NCBI GenBank assembly: GCA_007695095.1
Contig: REEL01000088.1
Location: 1 to 44,550 of the forward strand
From: Chitinophagaceae bacterium
Lineage (GTDB): Bacteria; Bacteroidota; Bacteroidia; Chitinophagales; REEL01
Reading direction: 5' to 3'
Length of the DNA stretch: 44,550 bases
A model generated the notes under the pieces. That model was not told the DNA's origin. It worked only from the letters and a program-made list of their open reading frames with translations, and searched no databases. Every line of letters starts with the position of its first letter. Positions within the stretch are counted from its first letter, which is position 1. Position numbers and translations under genes: made by a program. Positions 7,954 through 17,681 of the stretch are shown here, in pieces.

Positions 7954-8922
7954 ATGGAAAATGCAGGCTTTTGGATAATTGTTTTTGTCGTCAGCTTGGC
8001 TGCATTGCTAAAATCCTCAGATTTATTTGTAAAAGCTTCTGAAAAAATAGGCGTATCTTTTGGTCTGTCACCTTTTGTAGTAGGGGCATTGATTTTAGCT
8101 TTGGGAACATCCTTGCCGGAATTAGTCAGCGGTGTTATTGCTGTGTTCAATGACGTTCCGGAAGTTTTAATCGGTAATGTTATCGGCTCAAATATCACAA
8201 ATATTTTTTTCGTCCTGGGCTTTGTAGCGCTGGTTTCTAAAAAAATTCAACTGAATTACGATATCATTAAAATAGATTTACCATTAATGGTTGGGTCTGC
8301 TGTTTTATTGGCCTTTGCTTTTCACGATGGAGTTTTTCAATTATATGAGTCTATATTTTTTATCATTGCCTTGGGAGTTTACCTGCATTATGTGATTACG
8401 CAAAGAAATGTGGCAGAAGTACTTGAGTTAAGTGCTGAGGAAAGAAAAAAAATTGCCAGCAGAAAATCCTTTTCCAACAACTGGAAACAATATGCACTCC
8501 TAATAATAAGCGGAGTTGGTATCTATTTTAGTGCCGATTTCAATATCCAATCAATTATAAAGCTCTCTGAAATTTATAATATTGGTGGTGAGTTTATTGC
8601 ACTTACTTTTGTAGCTTTAGGAACTTCGCTACCCGAGTTAATCGTATGCATGGTGGCAATTTTTAGAGGAAATCCTGAAATGGCCATTGGGAATATTGTA
8701 GGCTCAAACATTTTCAATACCTTCGCTGTAATGGGTATTCCGGGATTGTTTGGAGCCATTATTATCCCTGAGACTATTTTGACTTTCAGTTTACCGCTTA
8801 TGATAGCGGCAACCCTTCTTTTCTTTTTTATGATACAGGATAAACTGATAAGTCGCTGGGAAGGTGCTCTGCTGTTAATTCTATATATTTTCTATATTGT
8901 TCAACTATTTTTAATGTTATAA
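7954..8922 (+). CDS. CaCA-family Na+(K+)/Ca2+ exchanger, YrbG-like
   Basis: 322 residues with about ten hydrophobic helices, in the inner membrane. The family exports Ca2+ in exchange for Na+ or H+. Both alpha-repeats are visible: GTSLPE at 51-56 with GNVIGSN at 74-80, and GTSLPE at 223-228 with GNIVGSN at 246-252. The paired glutamates bind the cation. A more polar loop between the halves (about 150-175, including EERKKIASRKS) connects the two inverted repeats. The gene is complete and converges on hemH with only 8 bases between the stops and no visible terminator. The ion specificity cannot be read from sequence. Confidence 0.92.
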   Translation: MENAGFWIIVFVVSLAALLKSSDLFVKASEKIGVSFGLSPFVVGALILALGTSLPELVSGVIAVFNDVPEVLIGNVIGSNITNIFFVLGFVALVSKKIQLNYDIIKIDLPLMVGSAVLLAFAFHDGVFQLYESIFFIIALGVYLHYVITQRNVAEVLELSAEERKKIASRKSFSNNWKQYALLIISGVGIYFSADFNIQSIIKLSEIYNIGGEFIALTFVALGTSLPELIVCMVAIFRGNPEMAIGNIVGSNIFNTFAVMGIPGLFGAIIIPETILTFSLPLMIAATLLFFFMIQDKLISRWEGALLLILYIFYIVQLFLML

Positions 8923-8930
8923 TCTCAGAA

Positions 8931-9998
8931 TTATACTGAAGGGCTTCCGGTTATTTTACTTATCGGGTTTCCTGCATTCAGATAGCTCTGCAAATATTTT
9001 GCAAATCCTTCCACCCAAAAATCTTCATCATTTAAACTATGAACCAGTTCAAGTTTTTCACCACCTTTTTCGACAAACTCTTCATTATATTCCTCGCCGA
9101 TTTCAATAGTTGTTTCTAAGCAATCTGTAACAAATGCCGGACAAAAGACCAAAACTCTTTTCACTCCCTTTTCAGCTAATTCCTCTATCACATCTGAAGT
9201 GTAAGGCTGTGTCCAGGGGTCTTTTCCCAATCGAGACTGAAAACAAATAGAATATTTTTCCTTTGGAATGCTCAATTCTTCGGTTAACAATCGGGTCGTT
9301 TCATAACATTGTGCACTATAACAAAAGTGATTATCATCACAGATGCTCCCACAGCAGTTTTCCTTTTTCAGGCAATGATTTCCCGGATCGGATTTTACCA
9401 AATGCCTTTGAGGCAGACCGTGATAACTAAATAAAATATGTTCGTAATTTTCCGGATTATACTTTCGGCCAATATTCACAAAACTGTTTATAAAAGAAGG
9501 CTCACTGTAAAAATTATTTATAAAATTAACTTCCGGAATAGTCTCCCAGGTACTCACTACTTCCATGACTTTATCGTGTATAGATCCGGTTGTTGCGGAG
9601 GCATATTGCGGAAACATAGGCACTACAAGTATTCTGTCAGCTTTCATTTCCCTTATTTTCAATAGTTTCTTTGTTAGTGAAGGGTTCTTATAACGCATAG
9701 CTAACTCAACATGGATTTCTTCACCTAATTCCTTTTTCAATTTAGATGTAAAGCTTTCACTATACAATAATAAAGGGGAACCCTCATCTGTCCATACCTC
9801 CTTATATACTTTGGAAGACTCCTTGGAACGAAAGGGAGCGATAACACCATTTACCAGTAAAAACCTCAATATCGGATTAACATCTATAACCCTGGGGTCA
9901 GATAAAAATTCTCTAAGGTAAGTATAAACATCCCAACGAGAAGGGGAATCCGGTGTACCAAGATTTACTATTAAAACGACTGTTTTTTCTTTTCTCAT
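8931..9998 (-). CDS. hemH: Ferrochelatase
   Basis: 355 residues. Ferrochelatase inserts Fe2+ into a porphyrin as the last or next-to-last step of heme synthesis. The N-terminal VVLIVNLGTPDSP is the family opening, SYHGLP carries the catalytic His193, and the conserved acidic residue lies in CLETTIEIGEEY (E295). Residues 208-231 are cysteine-rich, with Cys at 209, 215, 216, 220, 226 and 231. Some bacterial ferrochelatases bind a [2Fe-2S] cluster through cysteines in an internal segment, so this copy may too; that is inference. The ATG lies 2 bases after the response-regulator stop, so hemH is the third gene of a kinase-regulator-hemH operon, an arrangement pointing to control of heme synthesis by this two-component system. 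Confidence 0.95.
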   Translation of the reverse strand: MRKEKTVVLIVNLGTPDSPSRWDVYTYLREFLSDPRVIDVNPILRFLLVNGVIAPFRSKESSKVYKEVWTDEGSPLLLYSESFTSKLKKELGEEIHVELAMRYKNPSLTKKLLKIREMKADRILVVPMFPQYASATTGSIHDKVMEVVSTWETIPEVNFINNFYSEPSFINSFVNIGRKYNPENYEHILFSYHGLPQRHLVKSDPGNHCLKKENCCGSICDDNHFCYSAQCYETTRLLTEELSIPKEKYSICFQSRLGKDPWTQPYTSDVIEELAEKGVKRVLVFCPAFVTDCLETTIEIGEEYNEEFVEKGGEKLELVHSLNDEDFWVEGFAKYLQSYLNAGNPISKITGSPSV

Positions 9999-10000
9999 TT

Positions 10001-10705
10001 TTACTTTTTATGAGGATTTTCAAATTTGTACCCTATTCCTCTTATTGAATGGAAGTAACGTGGATTTTTAGGGTCTTGTTCAAAATATTTTCGAAAAGCC
10101 AAGACAAAATTATCTATAGTGCGGGTTGAAGGGTAGATGTCATATCCCCAAACACTTTGCAGAATCTGCTGTCTGGATACCACAGATCCTTCCTTTTCTA
10201 TTAATAATTTAAGTAGTTTTGCTTCTTTATTTGTCAGTTGTATTTCACCTTGTCTGCTAGTTGCCAAATAGGTTTGAAAATCTATTTTATTAGAACCAAA
10301 AGTGTAAACATTAAGCACTTTTTCTTCTTCCGTCCCTTTCAGGCTGTGTTTTACCAATACTTTTACCCGAAGTAAAAACTCTTCTAAATTAAAGGGCTTA
10401 GTGAGATAATCATCGGCTCCGGCTTTGAGGCCTTCTATTTTATCCTGCCCGGTATCTTTTGCTGTTAAAAACAAAACCGGTACTTCCGAGCGTTCCAGTC
10501 TTATCTGTTCACACAATTGAATACCATCCATATCCGGTAACATTATATCAAGTATTATCAGGTTAAAATGCTGGTTTTTAATTATAGAAAGCCCCTTAGC
10601 ACCATTAGTTGCCGTAATCACTTCATAACCTTCCATTTCCAGATTTATACGCAGTGCTTCTAAAATACTTTCTTCATCCTCTACTATTAGAATTCTGGGC
10701 TTCAT
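10001..10705 (-). CDS. OmpR-family response regulator
   Basis: 234 residues. The receiver domain (about 3-118) has the acidic pocket VEDEE, phosphoacceptor D53 in LIILDIMLPDMDG, T81 and K103 (LTKPF). The C-terminal winged helix (about 135-230) contains TNKEAKLLKLLIEKEGSVVS and VWGYD, with a typical RGIGYKF ending. It should be phosphorylated by the overlapping upstream kinase and bind DNA as a dimer. The start overlaps the kinase end by 32 bases and the stop is 2 bases before hemH. It resembles the RprY type common in Bacteroidota, but orthology is not proven here. Confidence 0.93.
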   Translation of the reverse strand: MKPRILIVEDEESILEALRINLEMEGYEVITATNGAKGLSIIKNQHFNLIILDIMLPDMDGIQLCEQIRLERSEVPVLFLTAKDTGQDKIEGLKAGADDYLTKPFNLEEFLLRVKVLVKHSLKGTEEEKVLNVYTFGSNKIDFQTYLATSRQGEIQLTNKEAKLLKLLIEKEGSVVSRQQILQSVWGYDIYPSTRTIDNFVLAFRKYFEQDPKNPRYFHSIRGIGYKFENPHKK

Positions 10706-11750
10706 AGTCTAACTGTTTATTTTTTAACTCTTCTTTATTAGAATCTGCTATATTAGCAAATTTCCCCGGTATAACCACTTTAAAAGTTGTACCTCCCTCA
10801 GAATTATCTTCCACTTTTATTTGTCCGTTTAAAAGTTTCAGCATTTCCTTTACGAGGAATAAGCCTAATCCTGTACCTTTCGCCTTTCGCGTATTTTCAT
10901 TTCCAACTCTGTAAAACTTTTCGAAAATCTTTTTCTTTTCTACATCAGGAATCCCCTGTCCCCTGTCACTAATTTCAATATGAAGTGCCTCGTTTTTTTG
11001 AAAAACTTTTAGCAAAATCTCCGAACCTTTATCTGCATATTTATGGGCATTTTCCAAAATATTCGTTACTACAGATATCAAAATTTGCTTATCTGTATAA
11101 AAAACCAAAACGGAATCGGCACTCAGCTCAACATCATGACTGTAACGGTACTGTTCACTTAAATTAGTAACTATCTGCTTAAACAAACTGTTAATTTCCA
11201 CCTTTTCAATTTCAGGGTTGAAAGCTTTATTATCTAATCTGGCCGTTAATAATATATTGTCTATCAAGGAAGCTAAACGATCCGATTCTTTTAAATTTGA
11301 TTGGATTAGCTTTTGTTCTTTTTCTTCTCCTTTTATTAGTCTTGAAAGGGTCTCCAAACCTAACTTAATAGAAGCAAGGGGAGACTTTAGCTCATGGGTT
11401 ACAGACATCAAAAAATTCTTTTGCCTTCGAGCCATCTCTACCTCTCTGAATAAAGTTGTTTTCAATCTCCAAATACCGAGTATAAGTAACACAAACAAAA
11501 CAATTCCCTCTCCGGCAATCATTAATCGCTGACGTTTATGGCGGGAACTTAACTGACTATATTGCTCACTTTCATAAAAGATGTCTGTATTGGTCTCTCC
11601 ACTCAATAAATATTCTAATCTCGCATTTTCTACAGCCAGATGGTATGCTTCATCGTTTTTATCCCAGATGAGATATCCCCACCAAACGAATGCAAGTATT
11701 GTATATACAACAAGCGTGTAAAACAACCATTTTAAATTCTTTCCCGGCAA
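10674..11750 (-). CDS. Membrane sensor histidine kinase
   Basis: 358 residues. Two membrane helices (about 8-28 and 77-95) flank a short periplasmic stretch of about 48 residues that is too small for a known ligand domain. The HisKA motif SVTHELKSPL holds H119. The ATPase domain carries NILENAHKYA (N box), ISDRGQGIP (G1) and GTGLGLFLVKEML (G2). The small sensor loop suggests sensing within or near the membrane. It is first in the operon with its response regulator and hemH. The last 30 or so residues are polar, Asn-rich and overlap the regulator gene. The signal is not known. Confidence 0.92.
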   Translation of the reverse strand: MPGKNLKWLFYTLVVYTILAFVWWGYLIWDKNDEAYHLAVENARLEYLLSGETNTDIFYESEQYSQLSSRHKRQRLMIAGEGIVLFVLLILGIWRLKTTLFREVEMARRQKNFLMSVTHELKSPLASIKLGLETLSRLIKGEEKEQKLIQSNLKESDRLASLIDNILLTARLDNKAFNPEIEKVEINSLFKQIVTNLSEQYRYSHDVELSADSVLVFYTDKQILISVVTNILENAHKYADKGSEILLKVFQKNEALHIEISDRGQGIPDVEKKKIFEKFYRVGNENTRKAKGTGLGLFLVKEMLKLLNGQIKVEDNSEGGTTFKVVIPGKFANIADSNKEELKNKQLDYEAQNSNSRG

Positions 11751-11892
11751 AACAAATAGTTTAAATAAAAAATAGGAAACACTCTTTCAACAAAAATACA
11801 ATCGTAAAGATGACAAAGAGCAATGAAAATAAAAACTTTCTAACAATCAGATTAAAAAGTAAAAATGGGAAATAATAGTTCATTATAATACT

Positions 11893-11900
11893 TAACTTTG
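11893..11900 (+). promoter_or_regulatory. Possible -7 promoter element of the suf operon
   Basis: TAACTTTG matches the Bacteroidota sigma-70 -7 consensus TAnnTTTG, 131 bases upstream of the sufB ATG. I find no TTTG at the expected -33 distance, so support is partial. Confidence 0.3.
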
Positions 11901-12031
11901 CAATAATTTCAAGAATAAACTTTAATTTTTTTATTTGAAAAGATACTCAAAAAAAAAATGAATTAAGGGAAACTTTTTCTAAAAAATCATGTTTTAAGGT
12001 TAACTAATTAGAAACAATCTAAATAAAATTT

Positions 12032-13483
12032 ATGTCAAAAAAAGATCAAGATCAAATAATTGAAGAATTTACGAGTGGTGAATACAAATACGGATTTGTC
12101 TCAGATATAGATTCTGACGACGCTCCAATTGGATTAAACGAGGATACTGTTCGTTTAATTTCAATGAAAAAAAACGAACCGGAATGGTTGCTAAACTGGC
12201 GTTTGAAAGCCTACAGAAATTGGCAAAAAATGACAGAGCCAAAGTGGCCTAAAGTGAGCTACCCTGACATTGACTTTCAAAATATGATTTATTACTCAGC
12301 ACCTAAGCCTAAGAAAAAATTGGAAAGCTTAGATGAGGTAGATCCTGAATTACTAAAAACTTTCGAAAAATTAGGGATTAGTCTGCAAGAGCAAAAAAGA
12401 TTAACAGGTGTAGCTGTTGATGCCGTTGTTGACAGTGTTTCAGTCGCGACTACATTTAAAGATAAATTGGCAGAGCTGGGAATTATCTTCTGTAGCTTCA
12501 GCGAAGCTGTTAAAGAGCACCCTGATTTAATTAAAAAATATTTAGGCAGCGTTGTCCCTCCAACAGACAATTTCTATGCAGCTCTAAATTCAGCTGTTTT
12601 CAGTGATGGTTCTTTTTGCTATATCCCCAAAGGAGTAAGATGCCCGATGGAACTGTCTACATATTTCAGAATAAACGCCGCTAATACAGGGCAGTTTGAA
12701 AGAACGCTGATAGTTGCTGAAGAAGGCAGCTATGTCAGTTATTTGGAAGGTTGTACAGCTCCCATGAGAGATGAAAATCAATTACATGCTGCTGTTGTAG
12801 AGATTATTGCTGAAAAAGACGCTGAAGTTAAATATTCAACTGTTCAAAACTGGTATCCCGGTGATAAAAACGGAAAAGGCGGAATTTACAATTTTGTTAC
12901 TAAAAGAGGTATCTGCAAGGGCGACAATAGTAAAATAAGCTGGACTCAGGTAGAGACCGGGTCTTCCATAACCTGGAAATACCCAAGTGTAATCCTTAAA
13001 GGTGATAATTCAATTGGTGAATTTTATTCAGTTGCTGTTACTAATAACTATCAGCAAGCTGATACCGGTACTAAAATGTTACACTTAGGTAAAAACACCA
13101 AAAGCCGTATCGTTTCAAAAGGTATATCAGCAGGAAAAAGCAACAATAGTTACAGAGGTTTGGTGCGTTTTTCAAAAAATGCTGCTAAAGCCTATAATTT
13201 CTCTCAATGTGATTCACTACTAATAGGTGATAAATGTGGAGCTCATACTTTCCCATACATTGAGTCTTCAAATGCATCTTCATCTGTAGAGCATGAAGCA
13301 ACTACCTCCAAAATTGGAGAGGACATTCTATTTTATTGCAACCAAAGAGGACTTAGCGAAGAAGATGCTGTGAACTTAATCATAAACGGATACTGTAAGG
13401 AAGTATTCAACAAACTACCGATGGAATTTGCCGTTGAGGCACAAAAACTGCTTTCTGTAAGTCTGGAAGGCTCTGTCGGATAA
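12032..13483 (+). CDS. sufB: SufB, Fe-S cluster scaffold subunit
   Basis: 483 residues. SufB forms the SufBC2D complex, on which Fe-S clusters are built in the cytoplasm from sulfur delivered by SufS/SufE. The N-terminal segment [13 protein letters not shown], the central beta-helix region with [18 protein letters not shown], and [20 protein letters not shown] near the C-terminus are SufB hallmarks. The GCTAP cysteine and the C-terminal cysteine are in the expected regions for sulfur transfer and cluster assembly. Full length for the family. It is first of the suf operon, 28 bases before sufC. Confidence 0.97.
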   Translation: MSKKDQDQIIEEFTSGEYKYGFVSDIDSDDAPIGLNEDTVRLISMKKNEPEWLLNWRLKAYRNWQKMTEPKWPKVSYPDIDFQNMIYYSAPKPKKKLESLDEVDPELLKTFEKLGISLQEQKRLTGVAVDAVVDSVSVATTFKDKLAELGIIFCSFSEAVKEHPDLIKKYLGSVVPPTDNFYAALNSAVFSDGSFCYIPKGVRCPMELSTYFRINAANTGQFERTLIVAEEGSYVSYLEGCTAPMRDENQLHAAVVEIIAEKDAEVKYSTVQNWYPGDKNGKGGIYNFVTKRGICKGDNSKISWTQVETGSSITWKYPSVILKGDNSIGEFYSVAVTNNYQQADTGTKMLHLGKNTKSRIVSKGISAGKSNNSYRGLVRFSKNAAKAYNFSQCDSLLIGDKCGAHTFPYIESSNASSSVEHEATTSKIGEDILFYCNQRGLSEEDAVNLIINGYCKEVFNKLPMEFAVEAQKLLSVSLEGSVG

Positions 13484-13511
13484 TTTTAAACTAAATAAAA
13501 ACAAATAAAAA

Positions 13512-14270
13512 ATGCTTGAAATAAAAGACCTAAAGGCTTCTATTAATGGAAAAGACATACTAAAAGGCCTTAATTTAAATGTAAAGAAAGGAGAGATTCA
13601 TGCTATAATGGGTCCTAATGGCTCCGGAAAGAGTACGCTTGCATCTGTATTAGCAGGAAAAGAAGAATTTGAAGTAGAAGGTGGTACCATTCAATTTAAT
13701 GGTAAAGACTTATTTGAACTGGAACCGGAAGAAAGAGCCAGAGAAGGCGTTTTTCTTGCCTTCCAGTATCCTGTTGAAATACCGGGAGTAAGTATTGCAA
13801 ACTTTATGAAAGCTTCTGTAAATGAAATAAGAAAGTACAGAGGTCAGGATGAACTGAATGCAATGCAGTTTTTGAAATACATGAAAGAAAAGATGAAGTC
13901 TGTTGATTTTGACCAAAAGTTTATGTCAAGGTCATTAAATGAAGGTTTCTCCGGCGGAGAAAAAAAGAAAAATGAAATCTTTCAGATGGCCATGCTTGAA
14001 CCGACTTTAGCTGTATTAGATGAAACAGACAGCGGTTTAGATATTGATGCTTTAAAAACTGTGGCAAACGGAGTAAATAAACTTCGCACTAAAGACAATG
14101 CATTTGTGGTTATTACTCACTACCAAAGACTACTTGACTTTATTGTTCCTGATTTTGTACATGTTCTTTTTGACGGAAGAATTGTTAAAAGTGGAGACAA
14201 AAGTCTGGCTTTAGAACTTGAAGAAAAAGGTTATGACTGGATTAAGAAAGAAGTAGTTCCATCTATATAA
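13512..14270 (+). CDS. sufC: SufC, Fe-S assembly ATPase
   Basis: 252 residues, a soluble ABC-type ATPase of the SufBC2D complex. Walker [10 protein letters not shown] is at 34-42, the signature FSGGE at 146-150, Walker [13 protein letters not shown] at 166-177, and the switch histidine is H203 in VITHYQRLL. SufC dimerisation on ATP binding changes the SufB-SufD shape so that the cluster can form. It lacks membrane segments, as expected. It lies 28 bases after sufB and 10 before sufD. Confidence 0.97.
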   Translation: MLEIKDLKASINGKDILKGLNLNVKKGEIHAIMGPNGSGKSTLASVLAGKEEFEVEGGTIQFNGKDLFELEPEERAREGVFLAFQYPVEIPGVSIANFMKASVNEIRKYRGQDELNAMQFLKYMKEKMKSVDFDQKFMSRSLNEGFSGGEKKKNEIFQMAMLEPTLAVLDETDSGLDIDALKTVANGVNKLRTKDNAFVVITHYQRLLDFIVPDFVHVLFDGRIVKSGDKSLALELEEKGYDWIKKEVVPSI

Positions 14271-14280
14271 AAAATAAAAT

Positions 14281-15585
14281 ATGAAAAACACAGATAACTT
14301 TTTGAAAGAAATAGATTTACATATTTCTCAAACAAAAGATGCGTCTGAAGAAATAGATTCGATTAGAAATAATGGTTTAAATTTATTTAAAGAAAAAGGA
14401 TTGCCTACTTTAAAAAATGAAGAGTGGAAATATACAGATGTTCGAAAATTTCTGGATCACTCTTTCAAATTTAAAAAAGAAGCTGTCAGTCAGGAGCAAT
14501 TAAGCGATATAATTCCTGAATACCTAAAGTCTCTTGAGGCTTATTATATCGTACTTGTAAATGGAAAACCTGACTTTGAAATTTCCAATCTTCCGGATGT
14601 AAAAGGAATACATATACTTTCATTAAAAAAGGCACTGGCTGATAAAAACCCTGTTTTAAAAGAGAGATTTAATACGCTTAGTGATGAGAAAGAAGAAAGC
14701 TTTTCTGCATTAAACAGTGCTTTTCTCGAAGATGGCCTTTTTGTACATATTGAAAAAAATGTAAGACTGGAGAAACCTCTTTTTGTAGTAGAGTACGGAA
14801 AAAGCAAAGAATCCAATAGCTTTTTTACTTCCAGAAACTTTATCTATGCCGAGGAAAGCGCAGAAGCATCTCTTATTTGGCTGTATAAAGCTTCTGAGGA
14901 AGGTAAAGAAATCTTTTGCAATGAGTTGAATGAAGTCTTTATATCTGATAATGCGGACATAAAAATTGACCGTTTACAAGTGAATCAGGATAAGTTTCGA
15001 CTGGTAAGTTCCAACTTTTTTGCTTTGGGACGCGACAGCCGTATGCATACTTTCAGTTATAACCTTGGGGGTACATTCAGCAGAAACAACTTTGATGTAA
15101 AGCTAAATGGCGAAAACGGATATGCTGCATTGAGTGGTGTTTTTCTAAGTGATAATAACGCTCTGATCGATAATCATATCCTCATTTCACATATGGTTCC
15201 AAATTGTATTAGTGACCAATTGTTTAAAGGTATTTTGAAAGATAAAGCGCAGGGTGTTTTCAATGGAAAAATCTATGTTGAAAGAGATGCTCAGAAAACT
15301 GCAGCTTATCAAAATAATAAAAATTTACTTTTATCTGAAGGTGCCGGAATTTACACGAAACCTCAGTTAGAAATTTATGCTGATGATGTGAAGTGCAGCC
15401 ATGGTGCCACAACCGGTCAAATAGATGAAAATGCTTTATTTTACTTGCGTACAAGGGGTATGAATAAAAATGAAGCTCGTACGATACTAACTTTAGCCTT
15501 TGCAAAAGAAGCTATTGAAAAGGTAAATAACCAGGCTTTAGTAGAAGTTCTCGGAGAATTAGCAGAGAAAAAACTCAACAATTAA
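14281..15585 (+). CDS. sufD: SufD, Fe-S scaffold subunit
   Basis: 434 residues, a SufB paralogue that completes the SufBC2D scaffold and helps acquire iron. The N-terminal helices include NEEWKYTDVRKF, a known SufD segment, and the C-terminal region has CSHGATTGQIDENALFYLRT, whose histidine matches the conserved SufD position implicated in cluster assembly. As usual for SufD, it lacks the SufB GCTAP cysteine. The start ATG is 10 bases after sufC. Confidence 0.95.
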   Translation: MKNTDNFLKEIDLHISQTKDASEEIDSIRNNGLNLFKEKGLPTLKNEEWKYTDVRKFLDHSFKFKKEAVSQEQLSDIIPEYLKSLEAYYIVLVNGKPDFEISNLPDVKGIHILSLKKALADKNPVLKERFNTLSDEKEESFSALNSAFLEDGLFVHIEKNVRLEKPLFVVEYGKSKESNSFFTSRNFIYAEESAEASLIWLYKASEEGKEIFCNELNEVFISDNADIKIDRLQVNQDKFRLVSSNFFALGRDSRMHTFSYNLGGTFSRNNFDVKLNGENGYAALSGVFLSDNNALIDNHILISHMVPNCISDQLFKGILKDKAQGVFNGKIYVERDAQKTAAYQNNKNLLLSEGAGIYTKPQLEIYADDVKCSHGATTGQIDENALFYLRTRGMNKNEARTILTLAFAKEAIEKVNNQALVEVLGELAEKKLNN

Positions 15586-15619
15586 ATTTGAGCTTCTCAG
15601 CCAATCTAAATGAACCAAA

Positions 15620-16867
15620 ATGAGTAAAATAGAACAAATGACTTCCTTAAATCGCTTGAGTGAAATACGTAAGGACTTTCCTATTTTATCCAGGTTAGTT
15701 AACGGATTACCCTTAGTATATCTTGATAATGCTGCGACTTCTCAGAAGCCGATAAAAGTTATAAATGCTTTAAAAACGTATTACTCAGAAACAAATAGTA
15801 ATATTCACCGGGGAGTACATCATTTAAGTCAGGTTGCTACAAATCAGTATGAAGCGAGCAGGTTAAGTATTCAAAAATTTATCAATGCTGCTGAAAGTGA
15901 AGAGATTAATTTCACTAAAGGAACAACTGAAGCTATAAACCTGGTTGCATATTCTTACGGCAGAAAATTTGTAAAGCAAGGTGATGAAATAGTAATAAGT
16001 GCTCTTGAGCACCACTCAAATATTGTTCCCTGGCAAATTTTGTGTGAAGAGAAAGGTGCCGTACTCAAAATAATACCGATAGATGATGAAGGGGTTTTAG
16101 ATTTAAAGGCTGCGGAGTCAATAATCACAGATAAGACGAAAATCATTTCTTTAGTTTATGTTTCCAATGCTTTAGGCTTAAAAAACCCGGTAGAAGAAAT
16201 TATTTCTTTAGCCAGAAAACAAAAAAATGCAGTTGTATTTTTAGATGCTGCTCAGGCAGTAACTCACTTTCCCGTTGATGTTCAAAAACTGGATTGTGAC
16301 TTTTTAGCTTTTTCAGGACATAAATTACTGGGACCAACCGGCATAGGTGTGCTATACGGTAAAAGGAAGCATTTAGAAGCCATGTTGCCTTATCAATCCG
16401 GTGGAGAAATGATAAAAACCGTAAGTTTTGAAAAAACTACTTATAATGAACTTCCCTTTAAGTTTGAAGCAGGAACCCCAAATATAGCAGGTGGAATTGC
16501 CTTTAAAAGTGCCCTGGAGTATATAGAACAGATTGGTTGGGATTTTATCTCTGAGCAGGAGACGAACTTAGTAGAATATGCTGATAATGGGTTAAAGAAA
16601 ATTGATGGTTTGCATATCTACGGAGGTACCCAAAAAAGATACGGAGTCATAGCCTTTAATGTAAGCGGAATACATCATTATGATATTGGGGTATTGCTCG
16701 ATAATCTGGGCATTGCTATTCGTACCGGACATCATTGTTGCCAACCATTAATGCAAAGATTTGAAATTGAGGGAACTTGCAGGGCTTCTTTTTCTTTTTA
16801 TAATTCAGAAGAAGATGCAGATCGTTTTGTAAAAGGTGTTGAAAAAGCCGTTAAAATGTTACGATAA
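15620..16867 (+). CDS. sufS: SufS cysteine desulfurase
   Basis: 415 residues, PLP-dependent. It takes sulfur from cysteine, leaving alanine, and passes the persulfide to SufE. The PLP lysine is K235 in FSGHKLLGPTGIG, D209 contacts the cofactor, and the catalytic cysteine is C373 in RTGHHCCQPLM. The extra Cys right after it (C374, where alanine is common) is a small oddity. The short active-site loop fits group II desulfurases. The stop and the sufE start overlap by one base (TAATG). Confidence 0.96.
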   Translation: MSKIEQMTSLNRLSEIRKDFPILSRLVNGLPLVYLDNAATSQKPIKVINALKTYYSETNSNIHRGVHHLSQVATNQYEASRLSIQKFINAAESEEINFTKGTTEAINLVAYSYGRKFVKQGDEIVISALEHHSNIVPWQILCEEKGAVLKIIPIDDEGVLDLKAAESIITDKTKIISLVYVSNALGLKNPVEEIISLARKQKNAVVFLDAAQAVTHFPVDVQKLDCDFLAFSGHKLLGPTGIGVLYGKRKHLEAMLPYQSGGEMIKTVSFEKTTYNELPFKFEAGTPNIAGGIAFKSALEYIEQIGWDFISEQETNLVEYADNGLKKIDGLHIYGGTQKRYGVIAFNVSGIHHYDIGVLLDNLGIAIRTGHHCCQPLMQRFEIEGTCRASFSFYNSEEDADRFVKGVEKAVKMLR

Positions 16868-17301
16868 TGGAGCAAGAAACTATAGATATAGAAAAAGTAC
16901 AGGATGAAATCATTGAAGAGTTCTCGATGTTTGATAACCCAATGGACAAATATGAGTATATCATTGATTTAGGTAAAGCCTTACCCCCATTAGATGAACA
17001 TCTGAAAACGGAAGAAAACATTGTTAAGGGTTGTCAGTCAAAAGTTTGGCTGTGGGCCGGCACTGAAAATAGCACCATACATTATAAAGCTGATAGCGAC
17101 ACGGTTATAACAAAAGGAATAATTGCATTACTAATAAGAGTTCTATCCGGAAGAAAAGCCGATGAAATTCTGAATACCGATTTGCGTTTTATTGATGAAA
17201 TAGATTTAAGAGCTCACTTGAGTTCTCAGCGCTCAAATGGATTAAATGCAATGATTAAGCAAATAAAATTTTATGCAATAGCACTAAATAACAAAAAATA
17301 A
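16867..17301 (+). CDS. sufE: SufE sulfur acceptor
   Basis: 144 residues, the normal SufE length. SufE accepts the persulfide from SufS and stimulates it. The acceptor cysteine is C56 in ENIVKGCQSKVWL, the most conserved motif of the family, preceded by the YIIDLGKALPPL segment. It overlaps sufS by one base and is followed after 5 bases by the sufT-like gene, so the sulfur-transfer pair is translated together. Confidence 0.95.
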   Translation: MEQETIDIEKVQDEIIEEFSMFDNPMDKYEYIIDLGKALPPLDEHLKTEENIVKGCQSKVWLWAGTENSTIHYKADSDTVITKGIIALLIRVLSGRKADEILNTDLRFIDEIDLRAHLSSQRSNGLNAMIKQIKFYAIALNNKK

Positions 17302-17306
17302 AGATC

Positions 17307-17642
17307 ATGGAAAAAGAAAATATGCCCGACAGATCATTTGCAGAAATTAAAAATGATATAATTGAAATTATCAAAACCATCTACGACCCTGAAATACCGG
17401 TAAATATATACGACCTGGGTTTGATTTATGAAGTAAATGTAGATCCGGCGAATAATGTTCACCTTGTGATGACATTAACGTCACCTAACTGCCCGGTAGC
17501 AGAATCACTGCCACAGGAAGTTAAAGATAAAATTAAAACTGTTCCCGGTGTTAACTCTGTTGATCTTGAATTAACATTTGACCCAACCTGGGATCAGGAT
17601 ATGATGACTGAAGCAGCCAAATTAGAACTTGGCTTTTTATAA
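17307..17642 (+). CDS. sufT: SufT-like MIP18/DUF59 Fe-S maturation protein
   Basis: 111 residues, a single DUF59 domain. Visible motifs are IYDPEIPVNIYDLGLIYEV at about 22-40 and LTSPNCPVAESLPQEV with the family cysteine. Proteins of this family help deliver Fe-S clusters to target proteins. Its place as the sixth gene of the suf operon, 5 bases after sufE, supports SufT rather than the phenylacetate PaaD branch. The exact client proteins are unknown. Confidence 0.9.
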   Translation: MEKENMPDRSFAEIKNDIIEIIKTIYDPEIPVNIYDLGLIYEVNVDPANNVHLVMTLTSPNCPVAESLPQEVKDKIKTVPGVNSVDLELTFDPTWDQDMMTEAAKLELGFL

Positions 17643-17681
17643 ATTACACTTTCACAATTTTTAACTTTAAAATAAAATAAT

